A stretch of DNA of 5,164 bases from Candidatus Azambacteria bacterium RBG_16_47_10 (GTDB taxonomy: Bacteria > Patescibacteriota > Minisyncoccia > GWC2-36-17 > WO2-46-25), in NCBI GenBank assembly GCA_001773975.1, contig MEYI01000030.1, positions 1 through 5,164 of the forward strand. The letters run 5' to 3'. The position numbers and the translations under genes were made by a program. Below, piece by piece: positions 1 to 5,164 of this stretch (position 1 is its first letter; each line of letters starts with the position of its first letter). The notes beneath the pieces are model-generated. The model was given only the letters and a program-made list of their open reading frames with translations. It was not told the DNA's origin and did no database searches.

Positions 1-42
1 ACAATGATGGATTCTCAAAAATAAAAATGGTATTATTTTTTG

Positions 43-48
43 TATAAT
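43..48 (+). promoter_or_regulatory. Candidate -10 box for the DUF5652 gene
   Basis: A perfect TATAAT hexamer lies at 43-48 in an AT-rich stretch, 14 bases before the ATG at 63. I see no convincing -35 hexamer 16-18 bases upstream. If transcription starts about 7 bases downstream, the leader would be only about 8 nucleotides, so the mRNA would be nearly leaderless. The sequence between (AGAAAG at 54-59) is purine-rich but only a weak ribosome binding site. The match is exact, but a single hexamer in AT-rich DNA can arise by chance. Confidence 0.5.
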
Positions 49-62
49 TAATCAGAAAGTAT

Positions 63-293
63 ATGCAACAATTTTTTGGAAATGATCCGTGGATCGGTGT
101 TCTTGTCGCCGCAGTGACGCTGTGGTCTCTTCCGTGGAAAGGAATGGCTATGTGGAAGGCGGCGCGCGCAAGCGATAAAAAGTGGTTTATTGCGTTATTG
201 CTTGTTAATACCGCCGGAATACTCGATATCCTGTATCTCTATGTATTCAGCGTAAAAAAGGAACAAAAAACAACTCATGTTCCACACGCATGA
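63..293 (+). CDS. DUF5652-type small membrane protein
   Basis: This encodes a 76-residue protein of unknown function. Two hydrophobic segments, about residues 10-24 and 41-63, predict a small two-helix integral membrane protein. Between them is a short basic loop with the pattern LPWKGMAMWKAAR (residues 23-35), and the second helix begins KKWFIALLLVNTAGILD (39-55). I recognise this tryptophan/arginine-rich loop plus the NTxGIL-type second helix as the DUF5652 pattern, common in Patescibacteria and usually 60-80 residues long, so this one looks full length. A lysine-rich tail follows (VKKEQK, 64-69). The start at 63 is the first ATG after a TATAAT box; no strong Shine-Dalgarno is present. The gene stands alone and converges with obg, sharing its terminator. 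The family assignment is from memory of the motif; no activity is known, so none is proposed. Confidence 0.82.
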   Translation: MQQFFGNDPWIGVLVAAVTLWSLPWKGMAMWKAARASDKKWFIALLLVNTAGILDILYLYVFSVKKEQKTTHVPHA

Positions 294-370
294 TAGATGA
301 AAAGCTGCGATCGCAACGAACTGTACGATCGTGGCAGAAAAAAGAGAGGAAAAATAATAGCGAAGAAACC

Positions 371-412
371 AAAAACAAAACAACCGCGTTATTTCGCGGT
401 TGTTTTGTTTTT
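371..412. terminator. Bidirectional intrinsic terminator between DUF5652 gene and obg
   Basis: The arms 371-388 and 395-412 are perfectly complementary over 18 bp around a 6-base loop (TTATTT, 389-394). The GC core is CAACCGCG/CGCGGTTG (381-388 and 395-402), flanked by A-rich and T-rich outer arms that give a T-rich tail in either direction. It therefore reads as a rho-independent terminator on both strands, serving the rightward small gene (stop at 291-293) and the leftward obg gene. The obg stop codon (389-391 on the minus strand) lies in the loop, and the last codons of obg form the right arm. Confidence 0.9.
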
Positions 413-1378
413 CACATGCTTTTCTTCAGCGATCTCGTTGAGTATTTTTTTGACCACTTCGATGCTGTCTATGTCATGAATGGAGATCGGAGTGACTGAC
501 GGATTTATTTTTTTCAGTATCGTGAGTTTCTTTTTAAGATCGGCGGGGCTGACGCAATCGCTTTTTGAGAGAAAAAGATACTCTTTTTTATCGAGAAGCG
601 TTGCGCGGTGCGCTCCCAGCTCCTTTCTGATGATGGCATAATCTCTTGCAAGATCCTCCGATTCCGTAGAGATAAGATGAAACAGTGTTTTTGTGCGCTC
701 AACATGGCGCAAGAATTTTATGCCAAGCCCCTTGTTTTCCGTTGCACCTTCAATAAGGCCGGGAACATCTGCGATGATAAGTTCATAATACGCGCCGAGG
801 TTCGGTTCGAGCGTGGTGAAAGGATAATTCGCCACCTTGCTTTGTGCGTTCGTGAGTTCGTTGAGCAGACTTGATTTGCCGGCATTCGGAAAACCGATGA
901 ATCCGACATCCGCGATGAGTTTGAGTTCCAGGCGGAATGCGAATGCCTCACCAGGCAACCCCGTTTGAAACTGTGTCGGGCTTGTGTTGCGAGATGATTT
1001 AAAATGAAAATTACCCCTACCCCCTTTGCCTCCTTGCGCGGCAAGAAGGCGTTCGCCGATCGCGGTTATTTCCTTGGTGATGCCCGTCGTAATATTATGG
1101 ATCACCGTTCCTACGGGTACTTTGAGTACGATGTCATCGCTGTCTCTTCCGTCGCAAAATTGCTCTTTGCCGTTGTCGCCGTTTTTTGCGGCAATTTTTT
1201 TCTTAAAGCGAAATTGTTGGAGTGCGCCAAGGTCAAAAACACCTTCAAAATAGACGCTCCCGCCTTTACCGCCGCTCCCACCGGCAGGACCGAGTGCTTG
1301 AAGATTTTTATCAAAAGCGACCGCCCCTCGGCCGCCATGTCCCGCGGATACATCAATTGTTACGTCATCTATAAGCAT
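389..1378 (-). CDS. obg: Obg/CgtA family GTPase
   Basis: Obg is a cytoplasmic GTPase that binds the large ribosomal subunit precursor and couples ribosome assembly to nucleotide state. The 329-residue protein has the glycine-rich Obg fold at about residues 1-155 (for example AGHGGRG 12-18, PAGGSGGKGGS 31-41, AAQGGKGGRGNFHF 113-126) and a G domain from about 157. The G motifs are G1 GFPNAGKS (162-169), G2 YPFTTLEPNLG (185-195), G3 DVPGLIEGA (204-212), G4 SKSD (271-274) and G5 near PISI (297-300). G4 has serine where the consensus NKxD has asparagine, and G5 lacks the usual SA. The segment between NLG and ADVPG is about five residues shorter than in the E. coli-type protein as I recall it. The protein ends soon after the G domain in a lysine-rich tail, with no OCT domain. 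The start MLIDDV aligns with the usual Obg start; no clear Shine-Dalgarno precedes it. Single gene, divergent from the 1513 operon. Confidence 0.97.
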   Translation of the reverse strand: MLIDDVTIDVSAGHGGRGAVAFDKNLQALGPAGGSGGKGGSVYFEGVFDLGALQQFRFKKKIAAKNGDNGKEQFCDGRDSDDIVLKVPVGTVIHNITTGITKEITAIGERLLAAQGGKGGRGNFHFKSSRNTSPTQFQTGLPGEAFAFRLELKLIADVGFIGFPNAGKSSLLNELTNAQSKVANYPFTTLEPNLGAYYELIIADVPGLIEGATENKGLGIKFLRHVERTKTLFHLISTESEDLARDYAIIRKELGAHRATLLDKKEYLFLSKSDCVSPADLKKKLTILKKINPSVTPISIHDIDSIEVVKKILNEIAEEKHVKNKTTAK

Positions 1379-1453
1379 ATGTTCGCAGTGTATTCACTAG
1401 TATTGTCTAAAACGAGAAATAATGCCATAGCAGGGATCCCGCTTGGGTATTCA

Positions 1454-1482
1454 TTGTGCTTTTGCATAAGGGGTCGTATACT
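1454..1482 (+). promoter_or_regulatory. Candidate sigma70-type promoter for the 1513-3856 operon
   Basis: TTGTGC at 1454-1459 and TATACT at 1477-1482 are separated by exactly 17 bases. The -10 box matches five of six consensus positions and the -35 three of six (the TTG). Transcription would start near 1489, giving a leader of about 24 nucleotides before the ATG at 1513. The box lies in the 134-bp spacer between the divergent obg and membrane protein genes, which is where a promoter is expected. I could not find an equally good promoter on the opposite strand for obg. Confidence 0.5.
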
Positions 1483-1512
1483 AAAAGCTAAGTTGAAAGA
1501 ACGATAAATTGT

Positions 1513-3111
1513 ATGATATCACCATTATTGGAGCGGTTTTTTAACGCAACGCAGAGGAGGATAGCACCCGACAACCTTGCAGTGGCGGAGGAAGATGCGG
1601 TTATTGAGGTGGGGAGTATTACGCGGCAGGCGGCGCATTATTATGAACGCATGCGCCGCGCTGTTGATTATGCGGATGACCATGTGTTGCGTCGGAGCGC
1701 TATTGAGCGGATCATCAAACGGAAGATGACATTTGGCATCACTCCTTCTTCGATCGGGAATGATCTGATCATTGAACTTATCCAGGCGGGATATCTGCCA
1801 AGTGGGAAATTATCTCAGCGCATCGTGCCTATCGTGCAGGGCGTTATTGAAAAGGCGCTGACATTCATGGAGTACGTGCGAGAAGCGGATCCGAAGATGC
1901 GAAGTGTATTATTCGATGCCCGCGTATTGTCTTTGTGTGCATGCGAAATCGAGGATATTCTTTTTTCACGCGTGATCCAGGAGGAAGCCGCTACGCTATT
2001 TTTTGACGCGATACATGATCGTGTCGATGTCATCGGCGAAGATATGTCGCAGGCGGAAATAAACGTGCAGATATATATCGCGGTGCGCAAAAGTTTATTG
2101 GGGAGAGATATGCCTCGTTTGTTTTTCGATGTTTGGCGTTTATACTATCCCGACTGGGAGGCGTTTACCTCTCGCACGGATGAAGGGAAACAGCAGTTGC
2201 GCGCGGCAGCGCGTGATTTTGTTGCGGCAAAAGGATACATTGAGCGTCATTTGAAACATCCGGTGCAGTTGCGGCTCGTGGCAAAATTGAAAAACGATGC
2301 GATGTTCTATGCGATCATTATGACGATCGCGGAACGGTATGGCGACGATGCAAAAAAAATATTTTCTACCCCAGACTTATTATCGGCAGAAGTGGGAGAA
2401 TTTGTTTCACAGAAGTATGGGGAAGAAAAGCGGCGAGTCAAAAGCATGGCGCGTCGTGCGGTGATCTATATTTTTTTAACCAAGATCATTTTGGCACTTG
2501 CCATTGAGCTCCCGTATGATATTTTCATTGCAGGCGGGATACATTATGGGGCATTGTTCATTAATATAGTATTTCACCCCGTGCTGTTGTTCATTATCAC
2601 GGCATGGGTAGCGGTGGGAAGCGCGGAAAATACCGCAAGGATCATTCGGGGCGTCGATGAGGCGTCGCGCGGTGATATGCCCGGCAAGATCGTTTTGCGC
2701 ATGAAGCGATGGAACGGACTTCTCTTGATCTCGTATGCGCTATACGGATTTTTCTTTTTGTTTTCTTTCGGGTCCATTATTGCATTTCTTTCAGGAATAG
2801 GATTTACTGCGGTAAGCATCGCGCTGTTTCTTATGTTTCTGACATTGGTGAGTTTTTTTGGTTTCCGTATCCGGCATGCCGCAAAGCGCTGGGTAGTGCG
2901 GGTGCATGATGAAAAGCTCGCATCGTTTGCGATGGACCTCGTTACACTGCCGATCGTTACTCTGGGAAAGTGGCTCACACAAACATTTTCATCAATAAAT
3001 ATTTTTGTATTTATTCTTGATTTCATCATTGAAACGCCGTTTAAGGCATTATTAAAAGCATTTGATTCATTCGTGATCTTCATTAAAGAAAAAAAAGAAG
3101 AATTGTATTAA
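1513..3111 (+). CDS. Uncharacterised polytopic membrane protein with large helical N-terminal domain
   Basis: This is a 532-residue protein that I cannot assign to a characterised family. Residues 1 to about 310 are hydrophilic, mostly helix-forming and rich in Arg, Glu and Ala, with no recognisable catalytic motif. The stretch YYERMRRAVDYADDHVLRR (43-61) followed by IERIIKRK (64-71) resembles, from memory, hypothetical proteins of CPR bacteria. The C-terminal part is membrane-embedded: strong hydrophobic segments lie at about 315-332, 346-369, 402-423 and 427-451, with weaker ones at about 472-484 and 494-508, then an amphipathic lysine-rich tail (511-532). A charged loop (371-400) separates helices two and three. 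There is no N-terminal signal peptide, so the large domain is probably cytoplasmic. The start is the first in-frame ATG after a plausible promoter; only a weak purine stretch (GAAAGAA, 1495-1501) precedes it. It is probably cotranscribed with the pseudouridine synthase gene 10 bp downstream, which by itself does not reveal its function. Confidence 0.88.
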   Translation: MISPLLERFFNATQRRIAPDNLAVAEEDAVIEVGSITRQAAHYYERMRRAVDYADDHVLRRSAIERIIKRKMTFGITPSSIGNDLIIELIQAGYLPSGKLSQRIVPIVQGVIEKALTFMEYVREADPKMRSVLFDARVLSLCACEIEDILFSRVIQEEAATLFFDAIHDRVDVIGEDMSQAEINVQIYIAVRKSLLGRDMPRLFFDVWRLYYPDWEAFTSRTDEGKQQLRAAARDFVAAKGYIERHLKHPVQLRLVAKLKNDAMFYAIIMTIAERYGDDAKKIFSTPDLLSAEVGEFVSQKYGEEKRRVKSMARRAVIYIFLTKIILALAIELPYDIFIAGGIHYGALFINIVFHPVLLFIITAWVAVGSAENTARIIRGVDEASRGDMPGKIVLRMKRWNGLLLISYALYGFFFLFSFGSIIAFLSGIGFTAVSIALFLMFLTLVSFFGFRIRHAAKRWVVRVHDEKLASFAMDLVTLPIVTLGKWLTQTFSSINIFVFILDFIIETPFKALLKAFDSFVIFIKEKKEELY

Positions 3112-3121
3112 GTGAAACCAT

Positions 3122-3856
3122 ATGACCCAAGAACCCATTCCTTTTCCCGTTCGTATTAATCGATACCTCGCGCTGAAGGGGATCGCGACGCGTCGTGCCG
3201 CCGATGATCTTATCAGTGCGGGTCGTGTACGTATTAACGGCAAACGCGCGACGCTCGGTGACCGTGTCGAACACGGTGATGTTGTTGATGTTGCGGGGAA
3301 GAGACAAGACCGCTCGAAGCCGCTTATCTATTTGGCATACTATAAGCCGCGCGGCGTAGTGACACATTCTCCGACACCCGGCCAGCGCTCTATTGCGGAT
3401 GCCGAGGGTATTCCGCGGGGCGTTTCCCCGATGGGACGGCTTGATAAGGAGTCGGAAGGGTTGATCATTCTGACGAACGACGGGCGCGTGACCGAGCGCT
3501 TGCTGCATCCGCGGTTTGAACATGAAAAAGAATATGTCGTGCAGGTGCGCGAAAAAGTGTCCCCGATGTATAAAAAGATATTTGAAGGAGGAGTGGTGTG
3601 TGACGGTGAGAAACTTACGGCGAAAGAGGTAAGCATCGACGGACCGCATATGATGACGGTTATTTTAACAGAAGGAAAAAAGCATCAGATACGCCGTATG
3701 TGCGCGGCTGCGCATTTGACCGTGGATCGCTTGAAGCGCGTGCGCGTGATGGATGTCCGTCTCGGCCCTCTCGGATCAGGAAAGGTGCGCGCACTGGAAG
3801 GAAGGACATTGAAGAAATTTCTTGCGGATCTCGGGCTTCCGGAGAATGAGAAATAA
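3122..3856 (+). CDS. rluF: RluF-like 23S rRNA pseudouridine synthase
   Basis: This enzyme isomerises a uridine in RNA to pseudouridine, most likely in 23S rRNA. The 244-residue protein has an N-terminal S4 RNA-binding domain at about residues 10-57 (RINRYLALKGIATRR, then INGKRATLGDRV at 38-49) and an RsuA/RluB/E/F catalytic domain at about 68-236. Motif I is YKPRGVV (74-80). Motif II is GRLDKESEGLIILTNDG (105-121), with D108 the expected catalytic aspartate. HEKEYVV (134-140) and EGKKHQIRRMC (184-194) complete the core. Within the family, NGKRATxGD, HEKEY, QIRRMC and LKRVRVMDV (204-212) resemble RluF more than RluB or RsuA. RluF in E. coli acts on 23S U2604, so that target is inferred, not shown. 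The gene starts 10 bp after the upstream stop codon with no clear Shine-Dalgarno, suggesting operon transcription and perhaps reinitiation. It is followed 16 bp later by a terminator hairpin. Confidence 0.9.
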   Translation: MTQEPIPFPVRINRYLALKGIATRRAADDLISAGRVRINGKRATLGDRVEHGDVVDVAGKRQDRSKPLIYLAYYKPRGVVTHSPTPGQRSIADAEGIPRGVSPMGRLDKESEGLIILTNDGRVTERLLHPRFEHEKEYVVQVREKVSPMYKKIFEGGVVCDGEKLTAKEVSIDGPHMMTVILTEGKKHQIRRMCAAAHLTVDRLKRVRVMDVRLGPLGSGKVRALEGRTLKKFLADLGLPENEK

Positions 3857-3872
3857 ATGAGCAATAAAAAGT

Positions 3873-3906
3873 ACAGCCGGTGATATACAATCACCGGCTG
3901 TTTTTT
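3873..3906. terminator. Shared intrinsic terminator between rluF-like and parB-like genes
   Basis: The arms 3873-3884 and 3890-3901 pair over 12 bp (core CAGCCGGTGA/TCACCGGCTG) around a 5-base loop, followed by T6 at 3901-3906. This is a classic rho-independent terminator for the rightward rluF-like gene. In the leftward direction the hairpin begins only 4 bases after the parB stop codon (3906-3908) and is followed by five Ts after a two-base gap (complement of 3866-3870), so it probably also ends parB, perhaps less efficiently. Confidence 0.9.
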
Positions 3907-4838
3907 CATGTTGCTTGGTCGATGCGATCTATCTGCTTGTCGAGTGCGCCACGGAGCATTTTTAACTCATTGAGCACGGCAAGCGGATTGATCTTTGCCT
4001 CTTTCTGTATCTCGTGCATGGCGAGAGGCTCGAATTCCTTAAGCGCTTTTTTGAGCGAATCCGCTTTTGTGAGAACGTTGTTTACGGTAAGTGATGCGTG
4101 GGATGCGTGGTGTTTTCCGCGTGCCGGCTTTATCGGGGAGATCCCGAGTGTTTTTGCAGATCCGCGCAGGATGCGAAGCGCATCGTTTGGGTGTATCGGC
4201 CCTCCTTTCTCTGCGATCGCTTTTTCAAGCTCTCTGAGAAGTTTTCCCTGATCGTCAGAGTGATAGGATGCGATGTGTTTTGCGTTCCCTTTATCCAACT
4301 TGCCATACAGAACGAGCGCCTGTATGTCTTTGCTGAGCTTGAGATATTTGAGAGCGCTTGATACTTTCGCCTGTGATAATCCGATGATCACCGCAACTTC
4401 TTTTTGTGAACACCGCTCGCGATCCATGATGTCTTTGATGGCGAATGCTTCCTCGATCGGGGACATCGCCGCTCTGTTTAGGTTTCCTCGCAGGCTTCGC
4501 ATGAGGATCTTTTCCATGCGCATTTCTTGGTGTATGTCACAAGAGATCGTGGTGAGCTTTGCGATCTGTGCGGCGCGCCAACGCCGTTCTCCATCGATGA
4601 TCAGAACGTTTTCGTTGTTGTTCCACATAGTGACAAGGATGGCGGTGTCGACATCACCCTCTTCTCTGAATGAATCAGCAAGTTCCTGCAGTTCTTTTTC
4701 ATTGAATACTTTCCGCGGCTGCAGCGGATTCGGTTTTATCCTTTCAAGCGGAATTTTCATGATGTTGCGCACAGGAACCGCGAGGTCTAAAACAGATCCT
4801 TTTTTCTCTTTCTTTTTTCCCCTTCCCTTCTTTCCCAT
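3906..4838 (-). CDS. parB: ParB/Spo0J-like DNA-binding protein, divergent
   Basis: This is a member of the ParB/RepB/Spo0J family, which binds centromere-like sites for chromosome or plasmid segregation. The 310-residue protein has a very basic N-terminal tail (residues 2-13), then a ParB N-terminal nuclease-fold domain with PNPLQPRKVFNEKEL (36-50) and IIDGERRWRAA (80-90, the GERR box). NLNRAAMSPIEEA (119-131) corresponds to the ENxxR box. A helix-turn-helix follows at about 143-168 (SQKEVAVIIGLSQAKVSSALK, within 144-164). The last 60 residues are helical and could dimerise. The box that in canonical ParB reads GxxxQPxxVR is GDVDTAILVT here (61-70), lacking the QP and the arginine, and ENxQR has become GNLNR. 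The start at 4838 has a good Shine-Dalgarno. No parA lies beside it within the window; the upstream neighbour is an unrelated gene on the same strand ended by its own terminator. A regulator or Noc-like role is possible. Confidence 0.88.
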   Translation of the reverse strand: MGKKGRGKKKEKKGSVLDLAVPVRNIMKIPLERIKPNPLQPRKVFNEKELQELADSFREEGDVDTAILVTMWNNNENVLIIDGERRWRAAQIAKLTTISCDIHQEMRMEKILMRSLRGNLNRAAMSPIEEAFAIKDIMDRERCSQKEVAVIIGLSQAKVSSALKYLKLSKDIQALVLYGKLDKGNAKHIASYHSDDQGKLLRELEKAIAEKGGPIHPNDALRILRGSAKTLGISPIKPARGKHHASHASLTVNNVLTKADSLKKALKEFEPLAMHEIQKEAKINPLAVLNELKMLRGALDKQIDRIDQAT

Positions 4839-4855
4839 TCTTCCACCTCTTCTTT
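4797..4855. other. Long homopyrimidine/homopurine tract at the parB start
   Basis: On the plus strand 4797-4836 is 40 consecutive pyrimidines, and the run continues to 4855 with only two purines (4837 and 4845). On the coding strand it is a purine tract that includes the parB Shine-Dalgarno and the first codons, encoding the glycine/lysine/arginine-rich tail. The composition is partly explained by Lys, Gly, Glu and Arg codons (AAA, GGA, GAG, AGG types), but it continues upstream of the start codon. Confidence 0.85.
4843..4850 (-). promoter_or_regulatory. Shine-Dalgarno of the parB-like gene
   Basis: On the minus strand AGAGGTGG runs from 4850 to 4843 and contains GAGGTG, a perfect anti-16S match, 5 bases before the ATG at 4838-4836. 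It decides the start in favour of the first methionine, which includes the lysine-rich tail, rather than the internal Met27. It is the only strong Shine-Dalgarno among the gene starts in this window. Confidence 0.8.
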
Positions 4856-4934
4856 ATAGGTTTTGTATTCAATTGTGGAATGTGCTTTGCGGGCACGATA
4901 GCATGCGATCCGGTGCGCGTGCAAATGAGTTGTA

Positions 4935-4981
4935 CACAATAAAAAACACCCACGGGGTTTCCGTGAGCGTTTTTTATTGTG
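4935..4981. terminator. Hairpin terminator of the right-edge minus-strand gene
   Basis: CACGG (4951-4955) pairs with CCGTG (4961-4965) around a 5-base loop. After a few mismatches, the outer arms CACAATAAAAAAC (4935-4947) and GTTTTTTATTGTG (4969-4981) are perfectly complementary over 13 bp. In the minus direction the stem is followed by six Ts (complement of 4941-4946). It starts 2 bases after the stop codon of the gene at 4984-5163, so it most likely terminates that gene. It has a T6 on the plus strand too, but no plus-strand gene precedes it. Confidence 0.82.
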
Positions 4982-4983
4982 AG

Positions 4984-5163
4984 CTAATGTGCAATAAGGA
5001 GGATGCGGCCTTTGACGGGTTTGTCGCGGTAGCGGTGAATCGTAATTGTCCGGTGTTTTCCGTCTTCCATGGTATAGCCGATAAGTCTTTCATAGATGGG
5101 GTCAAATTCCGCTTTTGCTCCGCATCGGGCGCAGGAGACAGTGCTTTTTCGCGCTTTTCTGTC
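4984..5163 (-). CDS. 3' part of an unrecognised CxxC protein (runs off right edge)
   Basis: An open frame enters from the right edge and ends at TAG (4986-4984 on the minus strand), giving the last 59 residues of a protein whose start lies outside the window. Visible sequence includes TVSCARCGAKAEFDP (residues 8-22 of the fragment), a CxxC pair typical of half a zinc ribbon, followed by a chain rich in basic and aromatic residues with likely beta-strands (HRTITIHRYR, 37-46) and the end KGRILLIAH (51-59). No second cysteine pair follows, so if it binds zinc the other pair must be upstream. I do not recognise the family. Support for coding is the uninterrupted frame, the ordinary codon choice, and the terminator hairpin 2 bases after the stop. 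The only internal Met (fragment residue 32) would leave a 28-residue product, so a partial gene is more likely. Confidence 0.72.
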   Translation of the reverse strand, partial: DRKARKSTVSCARCGAKAEFDPIYERLIGYTMEDGKHRTITIHRYRDKPVKGRILLIAH

Positions 5164-5164
5164 G

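Noticed and set aside
16..42. AT-only imperfect inverted repeat near the left edge, as a terminator of an upstream gene
   Set aside because: The stem has almost no GC pairs and needs a bulge; AT-rich promoter DNA explains it as well.
306..315. TGCGATCGCA palindrome as a parS-like or HIP1-type site
   Set aside because: The GCGATCGC core occurs only once more (near 4213, inside parB) and it lacks the length of a parS site; kept only as part of the GATC observation.
290..499. Small plus-strand frame whose ATG overlaps the DUF5652 stop (ATGA), suggesting translational coupling
   Set aside because: It runs through the terminator hairpin and into antisense obg sequence, and its product is low-complexity lysine/asparagine then a shadow.
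1004..1507. 167-codon plus-strand open frame antisense to obg
   Set aside because: It lies mostly opposite the well-conserved obg coding region and its translation shows no domain; obg motifs are unambiguous, so this is a shadow frame.
2574..3083. 169-codon minus-strand open frame opposite the 532-residue protein gene
   Set aside because: Its composition (Asn/Ser/Arg-rich, no domain) is typical of an antisense shadow of hydrophobic codons, and the sense frame has coherent membrane helices.
3083..3649. 188-codon minus-strand open frame opposite the pseudouridine synthase
   Set aside because: The sense strand carries all family motifs; the antisense product has none.
4853..4858. TATAAA on the minus strand as a parB -10 box
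   Set aside because: Transcription would start inside the Shine-Dalgarno at about 4846, removing part of it, and no -35 lies at the right distance.
1..5164. CRISPR array, tRNA, rRNA, transposon or prophage remains
   Set aside because: No direct repeat array, cloverleaf, transposase or phage-like frame was seen, and the sequence is almost entirely accounted for by the genes listed.

Overview
The window looks like chromosomal DNA from a Candidate Phyla Radiation (Patescibacteria-type) bacterium. The main clues are a 76-residue two-helix protein of the DUF5652 type, which I associate with CPR genomes, an Obg GTPase that ends right after its G domain, a large membrane protein I cannot assign to a characterised family, and very tight gene ends in which terminators touch or overlap stop codons. 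The lineage call is from family memory; there is no rRNA or other phylogenetic marker here.

Layout, left to right: a small membrane protein gene (63-293, +) converges on an obg gene (389-1378, -), and the two share a bidirectional terminator at 371-412 whose right arm is obg coding sequence. From the 134-bp divergent spacer after obg (1379-1512), a plausible promoter drives a two-gene operon: a 532-residue uncharacterised membrane protein (1513-3111, +), then 10 bp later an RluF-like pseudouridine synthase (3122-3856, +). This operon converges on a parB-like gene (3906-4838, -) across a second shared terminator (3873-3906). A third hairpin (4935-4981) ends the last gene, the 3' part of an unrecognised CxxC protein (4984-5163, -) that runs off the right edge. 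Nothing recognisable fills 1-42 beyond AT-rich sequence. The 145-bp spacer 4839-4983 holds the parB ribosome binding site and the third terminator.

Functionally this is mostly housekeeping. Obg and the pseudouridine synthase act on ribosome assembly and rRNA modification, and the ParB-like protein belongs to the chromosome or plasmid partition family, although no parA is visible and its CTP-pocket motifs are altered. The least explained items are the 532-residue membrane protein, the divergent ParB, and the partial CxxC protein. I see no CRISPR array, tRNA, rRNA, transposase, phage gene or clear sign of recent gene transfer.
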